Assembly (NCBI GenBank): GCA_947627005.1
Contig: CANQUJ010000004.1
Coordinates: 60,217-124,216, forward strand
DNA from: an uncultured Clostridia bacterium
GTDB taxonomy: Bacteria; Bacillota; Clostridia; Oscillospirales; Ruminococcaceae
Direction: 5' to 3'
Length of the DNA: 64,000 nt
Positions 28,852 through 37,237 of the stretch are shown one piece after another. The position numbers and the translations under genes are program-made. The notes under the pieces are model-generated. The model saw nothing but the letters and a program-made list of their open reading frames with translations, made no database searches and was not told where the DNA came from. How positions within the stretch are numbered: position 1 is the stretch's first letter; each line of letters begins with the position of its first letter.

Positions 28852-30729
28852 GTGAATATCGGAAGCTATGACGTTGCGGTTATCGGGGCGGGTCACGCCG
28901 GGGTCGAGGCCGCGCTCGCCTGCGCCCGGCTTGGGCTTAAAACCGCGATTTTTACGATAAGCCTCGATTCTATCGCGAATATGCCCTGCAACCCCTCTAT
29001 CGGCGGGACCGCGAAGGGCCACCTTGTTCGCGAAATAGATGCTTTGGGAGGGGAGATGGCCAAGGCCGCCGACGCGACTTTTTTACAGAGCCGTGTTTTA
29101 AACCTCGGCAAGGGCCCGGCGGTCCACAGCCACCGCGTTCAGGCCGACCGCGTGAAATATCACACCTATATGAAAAAGGTCCTCGAATCGGAGCCGAATC
29201 TCGACATCAAACAGGCCGAGGTCGTAAAGGTCGAGGTCGACGGGCGCGGCGCCGTATGTGAGATAGAGACCAAGCTCGGCTCGCGCTACGGCGTTAAAGC
29301 CGTGATAATCTGCACGGGGACTTATTTGAAGGGCGTCGTTCACGTCGGGGAGACTTCTTACGAGTCCGGCCCAGATTCAACTCTTCCGGCAAACGGGCTT
29401 TCTAAAAGTCTTAGAGAGCTCGGGATAACTCTGCGAAGATTCAAGACCGGCACCCCGGCGAGGGTTCACCGCAGAAGCATAGATTTTTCTAAATTAGAGC
29501 GGCAGGACGGCGACGACGACATCTCGCCGATGTCGTTTGAAACTAAAGGCGAGTTAAAAAACACCGTCTCCTGCTATATAAGCTACACCAACGCCGAGAC
29601 CCATAAGGTAATACTCGAAAACTTAGACCGCTCGCCGCTCTATTCCGGCAGGATAGAGGGGATAGGGCCGAGATATTGCCCCTCGATTGAGGACAAGGTG
29701 GTAAGATTTTCGGACAAGCCCCGCCACCAGCTTTTTATCGAGCCGATGGGGCTTGACACCGAGGAATATTATTTGCAGGGGATGTCTTCGTCGCTGCCCG
29801 AAGAGGTTCAGCTTAAGTTTTTGCGGACGATAGAGGGGCTTGAAAACGTAGAGATAATGCGCAACGCCTACGCCATCGAATACGACTGCTGCGATTCGCT
29901 CGAGCTTTTGCCGACTTTGGAATTTAAAGCGGTTTCGGGGCTATACGGCGCGGGGCAGTTTAACGGAACCTCGGGATATGAAGAGGCGGCCGCGCAGGGG
30001 TTAGTCGCCGGAATTAACGCAGCCTTGAAAATTCTGGAAAAAGAGCCGCTTATTTTAGACCGCACGACATCGTATATCGGAACGCTTATCGACGACCTTG
30101 TCACCAAAGGGGTTCAGGACCCCTACCGAATGATGACCTCGCGGAGCGAATATCGGCTTATTCTTAGAGAAGACAACGCCGACGAGCGGCTTACGCCCTT
30201 CGGCTATAAGGTCGGGCTTATATCGAAAGAGCGCTACGACCGGCTTTTGGCCAAGCTTAGCGCCGTAGACTCGGAGATAAAGCGGCTTAGAGAGACGAAT
30301 ATTTCGCCGAGCGACGAGCTTTCAGCGCTTTTTGTTTCACGTGGAACAATGCCGATAACCGAGGCTTGCTCGATCGAAAAGCTTTTAAAGCGCCCGCAGA
30401 TCACATACGCCGACCTTGCGCCCTTCGACCCAACCCGCCCGAAGCTTTTAAAAGAGGTTTATGAGCAGGCGGAGATTAGGATCAAATACGAGGGGTATAT
30501 AAAGCTTCAACAAGAGCAGGTCGAGAAGACGAGAAAGCTTGAAAGCCGCCTTTTGCCGGAGGATATAGACTATTCCGCGATTCGCGGGCTTAGGCTTGAG
30601 GCCGCCGAGAAGCTTTCAAAGGTTAGGCCGAGGAGCGTAGGGCAGGCGTCGAGAATCTCGGGGGTAAACCCTGCGGACATATCGGTTCTGCTTATCTGGC
30701 TCGAGCAAAAGGGCAGGGCGGAAAGATAG
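28852..30729 (+). CDS. mnmG: tRNA uridine-5-carboxymethylaminomethyl(34) synthesis enzyme MnmG
   Basis: A 625-residue flavoprotein. The FAD dinucleotide fold is [20 protein letters not shown]; the MnmG signature [12 protein letters not shown] appears as [15 protein letters not shown] (about 270), and [21 protein letters not shown] (about 425) and the helical C-terminal end complete it. Start is GTG at 28852 behind TAGGAGGA. The coding sequence carries an exact parS word near codon 495. Confidence 0.97.
   Translation: MNIGSYDVAVIGAGHAGVEAALACARLGLKTAIFTISLDSIANMPCNPSIGGTAKGHLVREIDALGGEMAKAADATFLQSRVLNLGKGPAVHSHRVQADRVKYHTYMKKVLESEPNLDIKQAEVVKVEVDGRGAVCEIETKLGSRYGVKAVIICTGTYLKGVVHVGETSYESGPDSTLPANGLSKSLRELGITLRRFKTGTPARVHRRSIDFSKLERQDGDDDISPMSFETKGELKNTVSCYISYTNAETHKVILENLDRSPLYSGRIEGIGPRYCPSIEDKVVRFSDKPRHQLFIEPMGLDTEEYYLQGMSSSLPEEVQLKFLRTIEGLENVEIMRNAYAIEYDCCDSLELLPTLEFKAVSGLYGAGQFNGTSGYEEAAAQGLVAGINAALKILEKEPLILDRTTSYIGTLIDDLVTKGVQDPYRMMTSRSEYRLILREDNADERLTPFGYKVGLISKERYDRLLAKLSAVDSEIKRLRETNISPSDELSALFVSRGTMPITEACSIEKLLKRPQITYADLAPFDPTRPKLLKEVYEQAEIRIKYEGYIKLQQEQVEKTRKLESRLLPEDIDYSAIRGLRLEAAEKLSKVRPRSVGQASRISGVNPADISVLLIWLEQKGRAER
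30333..30348. other. parS centromere site inside mnmG
   Basis: TGTTTCACGTGGAACA; its reverse complement TGTTCCACGTGAAACA matches the Bacillus consensus TGTTNCACGTGAAACA exactly. It would load the ParB encoded 3 kb downstream. Confidence 0.9.
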
Positions 30730-30739
30730 AGCGAAAGGT

Positions 30740-30810
30740 GCGGCCCGCCGCCCCCCGCAGGGGGGCGGGCGCGCCGAAGGCGCGCCTCGCGCGAAGCGCG
30801 TGCGGGCCGC
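30740..30810. repeat. Cloverleaf palindrome 1 (mnmG-rsmG gap)
   Basis: Outer arms GCGGCCCGC (30740-30748) and GCGGGCCGC (30802-30810) are perfect complements. They enclose three hairpins with triloops: CGCCCCCC/GGGGGGCG with GCA, GGCGCGCC/GGCGCGCC with GAA, and CGCGC/GCGCG with GAA. See the related finding. Confidence 0.8.
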
Positions 30811-30838
30811 GAAAAAATGCGCGAAAGGGGAGGAACGG

Positions 30839-31552
30839 ATGGAATTTGTTATACGCGAGAAATTCGAGGAGCTTTTTAACGCCGCGGGAATAAAGCTTTT
30901 AAGCGGCGAGTATGATAAGTTCGCGGAATATGCGCGGCTTTTGGCCGAAAAAAACGCGGTCATGAACCTTACGGCGATTCGTGAGCCGGGCGAAGTCGCG
31001 GAAAAGCATTTTTTAGACAGCGTTTTGCCGCTGAAGCTCTGCGAAGTCCCCCTCGGCGCAAGTCTTTGCGACGTCGGCTCGGGGGCGGGTTTTCCGGGGG
31101 TTCCGATAGCGATTCATCGGCCGGACATCAAGCCCGCGCTCATCGACAGCTTAAACAAGCGTGTCGTTTTTTTGCTCGAGCTCTGCGAAAAAATCGGCGT
31201 CGAAGCGGAGTGCTATCATCTTCGGGCGGAAGAAGCCGGCAGGGGAGCGCTTCGCGAAAAATTCGACGTCGCGACCGCGCGCGCGGTCAGCGGAATGAGG
31301 GTTTTGTGCGAATATTGCTTGCCGCTCGTAAAAGTCGGCGGGGTTTTTTTGGCGCTAAAGGGCGGCGACTGCGCCGACGAGCTTAAAGAGGCTTCGGGCG
31401 CGATCAAAACCCTCGGCGGAAAGGTCGAAAAATCGATCGAATACGCCCTGCCGAGCGGCGACCGCAGAACGCTTGTCGTCGTTAAAAAGCTCGCGCCCAC
31501 ACCCGCCGCCTATCCCCGCGCTTCGGGGAAAATCAGCGCAAAACCGCTTTAG
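30839..31552 (+). CDS. rsmG: 16S rRNA (guanine527-N7)-methyltransferase RsmG
   Basis: A SAM-dependent methyltransferase with AEKNAVMNLTAIREPGEVAEKHFLDS (about 40-65) and motif I LCDVGSGAGFPGVPIAI (about 75). It methylates G527 of 16S rRNA. The ORF track starts at 30800; the ATG at 30839 with a GGGGAGG SD gives the standard 237-residue protein. The first 13 codons of the longer ORF lie next to the cloverleaf palindrome and are not conserved in type. Confidence 0.94.
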   Translation: MEFVIREKFEELFNAAGIKLLSGEYDKFAEYARLLAEKNAVMNLTAIREPGEVAEKHFLDSVLPLKLCEVPLGASLCDVGSGAGFPGVPIAIHRPDIKPALIDSLNKRVVFLLELCEKIGVEAECYHLRAEEAGRGALREKFDVATARAVSGMRVLCEYCLPLVKVGGVFLALKGGDCADELKEASGAIKTLGGKVEKSIEYALPSGDRRTLVVVKKLAPTPAAYPRASGKISAKPL

Positions 31553-31563
31553 TGCGCTTTCGG

Positions 31564-31654
31564 GGCGGAGCCCCCGCCTGCGGCTTCGCCGCAGGCGCCC
31601 CGCGCGCTTCGCGCGCGGGGGCCGCGCCCGTAGGCGGGCGCGGCGGGCTTCGCC
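31564..31654. repeat. Cloverleaf palindrome 2 (rsmG-noc gap)
   Basis: Outer arms GGCGGAGCCC (31564-31573) and GGGCTTCGCC (31645-31654) pair with one mismatch. Inside are GCCTGCGGC-TTC-GCCGCAGGC, CCCCGCGCGC-TTC-GCGCGCGGGG and GCCGCGCCCG-TAGG-CGGGCGCGGC. The remaining 170 bases to noc hold nothing recognisable. Confidence 0.8.
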
Positions 31655-31834
31655 GTCGCTATGCCAAAAACTTTCGCGCGTTTTCCCCTTCGGTCGACTC
31701 AAAATTCTGCCGGTTTATCGCGGCTGCGGTCTTAAAGGCCGCTTTTTTGGCGCTTTTTCGCGGTTTTGCGCGATATTTTCCTCTGGAAATTTCCGAAAAA
31801 CGGTGCTATCCTTTAACCGAAGGAAGTGACAAAA

Positions 31835-32647
31835 ATGGCGGTAATTTTTCAGCAAAAAAAGGAAAAAACCCTCGCGCGGGTGGTCGAGATCCCATGCGAA
31901 CAGATCGCCCCGAACCCCTATCAGCCGCGGCAGGATTTCGGGCAAAACGAGCTTTTGTCCCTCGCGGCGAGCATCAAAACCGACGGCATTTTGCAGCCGC
32001 TTTCGGTAAGAAAAATCGGCGACGGCTACGAGCTCATCGCCGGGGAAAGGCGGCTTCGGGCGGCCATTATCGCGGGTTTAGAGGCAGTGCCATGCATAGT
32101 TTCCGAGGTCTCGGACCGCAACTCGGCGCTGCTCGCCCTCGTCGAAAATATCCAGCGGCGCGACCTCGGATTTTTTGAAGAGGCAGACGCCATCTCGCGG
32201 CTCATCGACTTTTACGGCATGACCCAGGAAGACGCTGCGCTTAGGCTCGGCTACGCACAGTCTACCCTCGCGAATAAGCTTCGGCTTCGCAAGCTCGGCG
32301 CCGAAGAGAGGCGGCTGATCGTCGAAAACGGCCTTACCGAGCGCCACGCCAGAGCGCTCTTGCGGCTCGACGACCCCGACAAGCGCGTCTCGGCGATAAA
32401 TACCATCGCCCGCCGAAAGCTCAACGTCGAAAATTCCGAAAAGCTTATCGACTCGATGATCGAATACGACAAATACAAAGAGCGCATCCGCAAGGGCGGC
32501 GCGATTTTTCGCGATCTCCGCCTTTTTATGAACACAGTAAACAAGGCGGTCGAAACTATGCAAATCGCCGGGGTCGACGTAAACGTCGACAAAAAACAGT
32601 CCGACGACTACCTCGACTACCACATTCGCATTCCCCTGAATAAATAG
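31835..32647 (+). CDS. noc: Noc-like ParB family nucleoid occlusion protein
   Basis: A ParB/Spo0J-type protein: ParB box I YELIAGERRLRAAIIAG (about 68), box II ALVENIQRRDLGFFEEA (about 105), then an HTH with GYAQSTLANKLRLRKL (about 145). Its place between rsmG and parA is that of noc, and the C-terminus differs from the parB copy downstream. Noc binds its own DNA sites and the membrane to block FtsZ over the nucleoid. I use the ATG at 31835, 9 bases after AAGGAAG, in place of the GTG at 31826. Whether it is Noc or a second ParB needs its DNA-binding residues compared. Confidence 0.83.
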   Translation: MAVIFQQKKEKTLARVVEIPCEQIAPNPYQPRQDFGQNELLSLAASIKTDGILQPLSVRKIGDGYELIAGERRLRAAIIAGLEAVPCIVSEVSDRNSALLALVENIQRRDLGFFEEADAISRLIDFYGMTQEDAALRLGYAQSTLANKLRLRKLGAEERRLIVENGLTERHARALLRLDDPDKRVSAINTIARRKLNVENSEKLIDSMIEYDKYKERIRKGGAIFRDLRLFMNTVNKAVETMQIAGVDVNVDKKQSDDYLDYHIRIPLNK

Positions 32648-32654
32648 TGTTTTC

Positions 32655-32684
32655 GGTCGCCGATTTTCGGCGGCCTGTTTTTTC
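32655..32684 (+). terminator. Terminator after noc
   Basis: GGTCGCCGA and TCGGCGGCC pair (one T-G wobble) and are followed by TGTTTTTTC, 8 bases after the noc stop. Confidence 0.8.
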
Positions 32685-32696
32685 GCGCCTTGACCC

Positions 32697-32784
32697 GGGC
32701 TTTGCGCGCGCGTTGCCGCAGGCAACGCGCCGGCAGCGCGGCTTTGCCGCGCGGCCCCGCCCGCTTCGCGGGCGGGCGAAGCCC
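32697..32784. repeat. Cloverleaf palindrome 3 (noc-parA gap)
   Basis: Outer arms GGGCTTTG (32697-32704) and CGAAGCCC (32777-32784) pair with one wobble. Three hairpins lie inside: GCGCGTTGCC-GCA-GGCAACGCGC, GCGCGGC-TTT-GCCGCGC and CCCGCCCGC-TTC-GCGGGCGGG. A parS-like word starts 13 bases later. Confidence 0.8.
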
Positions 32785-32796
32785 CCCTTCCCGCAA

Positions 32797-32812
32797 TGTT
32801 TCACATGAAACA
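32797..32812. other. parS-like site upstream of parA
   Basis: TGTTTCACATGAAACA differs from the parS consensus TGTTTCACGTGAAACA at one central base. Position just before parA supports function. Confidence 0.7.
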
Positions 32813-32897
32813 TTCAAAAAAATTGCCGAAACCCGTTGCAATCTATAAATTTTGTGCTATACTGAAAGGTAGCAACATTTTTTATAGGAGGCGGAGC

Positions 32898-33677
32898 ATG
32901 GGCAGGATCATCGCCGTATCGAATCAAAAGGGCGGGGTCGGAAAGTCTACCACCGTGGTGAATTTGGCCGCGGCTTTAGGCGGAAAGAACAAAAAAGTTC
33001 TGGTAGTAGACGTCGACGCCCAAGGAAACACAACAACCGGCCTCGGGGTCCGCAAAAGGGCGATAACCCAGACCGTCTACGAGGTTATAATCGGCGCATG
33101 CCGCGCGCAAGACGCCATAGTTCAGACCGCGTTTAAAGGCGTTTCGCTGATAACCTCGGCGCAAAAGCTTGCCGGGGCGGAAATCGAGCTCGCCGGGCTC
33201 GAAAATCGTCTCGTAAGGCTTAAAATGCAGCTTCTTGCGGTAAAAGACCGCTACGACTTCATTCTTATCGACTGTCCGCCGTCGCTAAGCTTGATAACCC
33301 TTAACGCGCTGACCGCCTGCGATTCGGTCTTGATCCCGATCCAGTGCGAGTTCTATTCGCTCGAGGGGCTCGTCCAGCTTATGGACACCATCAAGCGGAT
33401 AAAGGACGGCTACAACTCAAAGATGTATATCGAGGGGATTTTGTTCACGATGTACGTCGGGCGATATAACCTCACCGCGCAGGTAGTTAGCGAGGTTAAA
33501 AAATATTTCCCGAAGGACGTCTACGAAACCGTCATTCCCCGAAACGTCTCACTTTCCGAAGCGCCGAGCCACGGCAAGCCGATAATGTATTACGACCGCG
33601 CTTCACGCGGGGCCGAGGCTTACGAGAGCTTTTGCGTTGAATTTTTACAGAGGATCCGCGAGCGCGGAAAAAAATAA
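32898..33677 (+). CDS. parA: Chromosome partitioning ATPase ParA/Soj
   Basis: A 259-residue deviant Walker ATPase: SNQKGGVGKSTTVVNLAAAL, VDVDAQGNTTTGLG and LIDCPPSLSLITLNAL. It binds DNA as an ATP dimer and works with ParB on origin segregation and DnaA control. The ORF track starts 34 codons early; the ATG at 32898, 6 bases after AGGAGG, is the natural start. Confidence 0.96.
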   Translation: MGRIIAVSNQKGGVGKSTTVVNLAAALGGKNKKVLVVDVDAQGNTTTGLGVRKRAITQTVYEVIIGACRAQDAIVQTAFKGVSLITSAQKLAGAEIELAGLENRLVRLKMQLLAVKDRYDFILIDCPPSLSLITLNALTACDSVLIPIQCEFYSLEGLVQLMDTIKRIKDGYNSKMYIEGILFTMYVGRYNLTAQVVSEVKKYFPKDVYETVIPRNVSLSEAPSHGKPIMYYDRASRGAEAYESFCVEFLQRIRERGKK

Positions 33678-33707
33678 TCGGGCAAACCCCCGAAAAGGAG
33701 TGAATTT

Positions 33708-34574
33708 ATGGCACGGACAAAGGCGCTCGGAATGGGCATGGACGCCCTGTTTTCCGAAAACGGCACCGAAAATTCGCAGCCGCAGAACCTTAAGTTGACC
33801 GAAATTTTTCCCAATAAATCCCAGCCGAGGCGCGATTTCGACGACAAGGCGCTCGAGGCCCTCGCCGATTCGATCAAGCAGCACGGCGTTTTGCAGCCGA
33901 TTCTGGTTCGCCCGCTTTCAAGCGGCGGATATCGCATAGTCGCAGGAGAGAGGCGCTGGCGGGCTTCTCGTCTCGCGGGGCTTGAAGAGATCCCCGTCTA
34001 TATCCGCGAGCTTTCGGATATTCAGGCGGCGCAGGTCGCGCTCGTAGAAAATCTTCAGCGCGAGGATTTGAACCCGATCGAAGAGGCCCTCGGATATAAA
34101 GCCCTTATGGAGCAGACCGGCTGCACGCAGGACGACGTCGCGAAGGCGGTGGGCAAATCCCGCCCCGCGATAGCAAATTCATTGAGGCTTCTCGGGCTTG
34201 ACAGGAAGATTCTGGAATTTATCAAGAACGGCGAGCTCTCCTCCGGCCACGCGCGCGCCCTTTTGGCGACAGAGGACCCGAAGTTGCGCGAAGAGATCGC
34301 GAAAAAGGCGATACGCGAGGGGCTGACGGTCAGGCAGGTTGAAGAGCTTGTTAAAAAAGAGAGCGCCGAGCCGAAAAAGAAGCCGGAGAAGAAGCGCCGC
34401 GAGTCGATATATCACGAAGTCGAGCTTTCGATAAAAGAGACCGCCGGAAGGGTATGTTCCGTCAAAGAAAAGCGCGGCGGCGGCGGAACTCTTTCGGTAG
34501 AGTTTTACGACAAAGACGACCTTATGGCGATTGCGCGGCTTTTCGAGCAGCTTCGCGGCGCCGAAGAAAAATAA
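33708..34574 (+). CDS. parB: Chromosome partitioning protein ParB/Spo0J
   Basis: A 288-residue ParB: LGMGMDALF at the start (ParA-interacting), PNKSQPRRDFD, box I GYRIVAGERRWRASRLAGL, box II VALVENLQREDLNPIEEA and an HTH (VGKSRPAIANSLRLLGL), followed by a C-terminal dimer domain. It is a CTP-dependent clamp loading at parS. A basic linker (EPKKKPEKKRRES, about 222-235) precedes the dimer domain. It is 31 bases after parA. Confidence 0.96.
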   Translation: MARTKALGMGMDALFSENGTENSQPQNLKLTEIFPNKSQPRRDFDDKALEALADSIKQHGVLQPILVRPLSSGGYRIVAGERRWRASRLAGLEEIPVYIRELSDIQAAQVALVENLQREDLNPIEEALGYKALMEQTGCTQDDVAKAVGKSRPAIANSLRLLGLDRKILEFIKNGELSSGHARALLATEDPKLREEIAKKAIREGLTVRQVEELVKKESAEPKKKPEKKRRESIYHEVELSIKETAGRVCSVKEKRGGGGTLSVEFYDKDDLMAIARLFEQLRGAEEK

Positions 34575-34596
34575 ACACACGGGAAGGTATTAAAAA

Positions 34597-35877
34597 ATGA
34601 TCGACATCAAATTTTTAAGGGAGAACCCCGAAATAGTCAAAGAAAACATCAAGAAGAAGTTTCAGGACCAAAAGCTTCCGCTCGTAGACGAAGTCATCGA
34701 GCTCGACAAGCGCTATCGCGCCGCGATAACCGAGGCGGACGGCCTTAGAGCCGACAGAAACCGCCTTTCAAAGCAGATAGGCGGACTTATGGCAAAGGGC
34801 GAGAAAGAGGAAGCCGAGAAGGTCAAAAAACAGGTCGCGGACAGTGCGAAGCGCCTTGAAGAGCTTGAAAAGCTTGAAGAAGAGCTCCAGCAAAAGGTCA
34901 ACGACATAATGATGATTATCCCGAACATCATCGACCCGGACGTTCCGATCGGAAAGGACGACACCGAAAACGTCGAGTTAGAACGCTTCGGCGAACCCAA
35001 GGTTCCGGATTTCGAGATACCCTATCACACCGAAATTATGGAGAGCCTTTCGGGCATCGACCTTGACAGCGCAAGAAAAGTCGCCGGAAACGGCTTCTAC
35101 TACCTTATGGGCGACATTGCGCGTCTCCATTCGGCGGTTTTAAGCTATGCGAGAGATTTTATGATCGACCGCGGCTTCACCTACGTCGTCCCGCCGTTTA
35201 TGATCCGCTCCGACGTCGCCAAGGGCGTTATGAGCTTCGCCGAGATGGACGCGATGATGTATAAGATCGAAGGGGAAGACCTCTACCTTATCGGCACGAG
35301 CGAACACTCGATGATAGGCCGGTTTATAGACAGAATCGTCCCCGAAGAGAGCCTGCCGATCACATTGACGAGCTATTCTCCCTGCTTCAGAAAAGAAAAG
35401 GGCGCCCACGGCCTTGAAGAGCGCGGAGTTTACAGGATCCACCAGTTTGAAAAGCAGGAGATGATCGTAGTCTGCAAGCCGGAGGAGAGCCGCGAATGGT
35501 TTAAAAAGCTTTGGCAGAATACCGTCGACCTCTTCCGCTCGCTCGATATCCCGGTAAGAACCCTCGAGTGCTGCTCGGGCGACCTCGCCGACCTTAAAGT
35601 CAAGTCGGTAGACGTCGAGGCCTGGAGCCCGAGGCAGAAAAAATACTTCGAGGTCGGCTCCTGCTCTAACCTCTCCGACGCCCAGGCAAGGCGCTTAAGA
35701 ATCAGAGTCAGCGGCGAAAACGGCAAATATCTCGCGCATACCCTTAACAACACCGTCGTCGCACCGCCGAGAATGTTGATAGCCTTCCTCGAAAACAACC
35801 TCAACGCCGACGGCAGCGTAAGGATCCCCGAGGTCCTGCGGCCGTATATGGGCGGAAAAGAGGTCATCGGAAAGTAA
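34597..35877 (+). CDS. serS: Serine-tRNA ligase
   Basis: A 426-residue class II synthetase: the N-terminal antiparallel coiled coil (about 25-105, charged KGEKEEAEKVKKQVADSAKR) that grips tRNA-Ser, motif 2 CFRKEKGAHGLEERGVYRIHQF, and motif 3-containing VGSCSNLSDAQARRLRIR. It charges tRNA-Ser. GGAAGG SD precedes the ATG. It follows parB by 22 bases. Confidence 0.96.
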   Translation: MIDIKFLRENPEIVKENIKKKFQDQKLPLVDEVIELDKRYRAAITEADGLRADRNRLSKQIGGLMAKGEKEEAEKVKKQVADSAKRLEELEKLEEELQQKVNDIMMIIPNIIDPDVPIGKDDTENVELERFGEPKVPDFEIPYHTEIMESLSGIDLDSARKVAGNGFYYLMGDIARLHSAVLSYARDFMIDRGFTYVVPPFMIRSDVAKGVMSFAEMDAMMYKIEGEDLYLIGTSEHSMIGRFIDRIVPEESLPITLTSYSPCFRKEKGAHGLEERGVYRIHQFEKQEMIVVCKPEESREWFKKLWQNTVDLFRSLDIPVRTLECCSGDLADLKVKSVDVEAWSPRQKKYFEVGSCSNLSDAQARRLRIRVSGENGKYLAHTLNNTVVAPPRMLIAFLENNLNADGSVRIPEVLRPYMGGKEVIGK

Positions 35878-35896
35878 TTCCGGAAAGGACGCCACC

Positions 35897-36949
35897 ATGA
35901 AAACCCTCAAAGAAGCTTATAAAAACTACTTCACCGTCGGCGCGGCGGTTTCGGCCCACTGGCTTGACGAGGCGGCCGAGACGGTCGCCGCTCATTTCGA
36001 CACCGTAACCTGCGAGAACGAGATGAAGTATAACAGTATCCACCCGCACGACTACCCCCGCCCCGATTTTTGGGCGATGCGCCATGGCGAAAAGCCCGCC
36101 CCGCCCGAAATAACCCGACGCGAGAGGTTTGTTCACCCCGCGCTCGAGACCGATTTTTCTGCGGCGGATAAAATCTATGACTTCGCGAAATCTCGCGGAC
36201 TGAAAATTCGCGGCCATAACCTGATGTGGCACGCGAGTTACCCATGGGGAATCTTCGAGCAGCTTACCGCCGACGAGCTTATGACCAACACGCTTGAACA
36301 CTTCGGCCTCGTCGCCGAGCATTTCCCGGGCTGCTACTGCTGGGACGTAGTCAACGAAGCCATCGACGACAAACACGGCGGATACCTCCGCGAGACCGTC
36401 TTCAAAGAAAAATTCGGCGAGGACTACCTCTTCGAAATCTACGCCCTCGCGAGGAAATTTTTCCCGAAGGCGGAGCTTTGCTGCAACGACTATAACGAGT
36501 TCGACCCGGTCAAGAGCGAGAATATATTAAAGCTGGTCAATTCTTTGAAAGTGCGCGGCCTCGTCGACGTCGTCGGCTGCCAGTGCCACCTTAACGCGAT
36601 GATGACCGACAAGCAGTTCGACGATGTTCGCCGCGGACTTGAAAGATACGCCGAGACCGGCCTTAAGCTTCATATAACCGAGCTCGACGTAAACGCGATC
36701 GACTGGAAGAACCCCGAGATCGCCCCGCCCGAGGACCTTAACCGCAAGGTGGCAGAGACTTATGCGAAGCTCTTCGCCATCTTCCGCGAGTTTAAGGGCG
36801 CGATCGAAAACGTCACCGTTTGGGGCGTTTCGGATAAATACAGCTGGCTCAACCACTTTAAGAACGCCGAAAGGCGCCCGAACTTCCCGCTTTTGTTTGA
36901 CTCCGAGTATAAACCTAAAGAGGCTTTACAAGCGGTAATTGATTTTTAA
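35897..36949 (+). CDS. Glycoside hydrolase family 10 endo-1,4-beta-xylanase, intracellular
   Basis: A GH10 domain of 350 residues with no signal peptide. FDTVTCENEMKYNSI (about 36), GHNLMWHASYP (about 104), the acid/base glutamate in CWDVVNEAID (about 148) and the nucleophile in LHITELDV (about 258) are intact. WGVSDKYSWL near the C-terminus is the conserved substrate-binding tryptophan region. It probably trims xylo-oligosaccharides imported into the cell. It sits alone after serS with a GGAAAGGA SD. Confidence 0.92.
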   Translation: MKTLKEAYKNYFTVGAAVSAHWLDEAAETVAAHFDTVTCENEMKYNSIHPHDYPRPDFWAMRHGEKPAPPEITRRERFVHPALETDFSAADKIYDFAKSRGLKIRGHNLMWHASYPWGIFEQLTADELMTNTLEHFGLVAEHFPGCYCWDVVNEAIDDKHGGYLRETVFKEKFGEDYLFEIYALARKFFPKAELCCNDYNEFDPVKSENILKLVNSLKVRGLVDVVGCQCHLNAMMTDKQFDDVRRGLERYAETGLKLHITELDVNAIDWKNPEIAPPEDLNRKVAETYAKLFAIFREFKGAIENVTVWGVSDKYSWLNHFKNAERRPNFPLLFDSEYKPKEALQAVIDF

Positions 36950-36976
36950 GACATTTCCACGCAAGGTTTTCTTCCG

Positions 36977-37017
36977 CGGCCCGACGAGCAAAACGCTTTT
37001 CGGGCTGCATTTTTTGT
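36977..37017 (+). terminator. Terminator after the xylanase gene
   Basis: GCGGCCCGA and TCGGGCTGC form a nine-base stem with one wobble, followed by ATTTTTTG. Confidence 0.75.
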
Positions 37018-37157
37018 GAAAATTCCGCCGCAAAACACCACATATTGTGCTATTTAAATTTAGATACCGCTATATTTCGACTTTTTGCCTCTAACCCTCA
37101 ACGAAAAAACCTACCGCCTTTTGTATAATCCTCCGAAATTTCGTTTTTCACTTGATT

Positions 37158-37180
37158 ATTTTACCATATTCTGGTAAAAT
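37158..37180. promoter_or_regulatory. Perfect inverted repeat upstream of spo0A
   Basis: ATTTTACCA (37158-37166) and TGGTAAAAT (37172-37180) are exact complements five bases apart, 58 bases before spo0A. It looks like a dimeric regulator operator. Confidence 0.65.
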
Positions 37181-37190
37181 ATGGAGCAGA

Positions 37191-37216
37191 TAAGGAAAAT
37201 ATTGTAAATTTCCTTA
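37191..37216. promoter_or_regulatory. Second inverted repeat before spo0A
   Basis: TAAGGAAA (37191-37198) and TTTCCTTA (37209-37216) flank a ten-base spacer just upstream of the SD. It could be an operator or an mRNA leader hairpin. Confidence 0.55.
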
Positions 37217-37237
37217 AAAAGAACGGAGGACATAAAT

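Noticed and set aside
31552-32178. 208-aa plus ORF overlapping noc
   Set aside because: Shadow frame rich in Arg/Ala/Gly that starts in a palindrome and overlaps noc.
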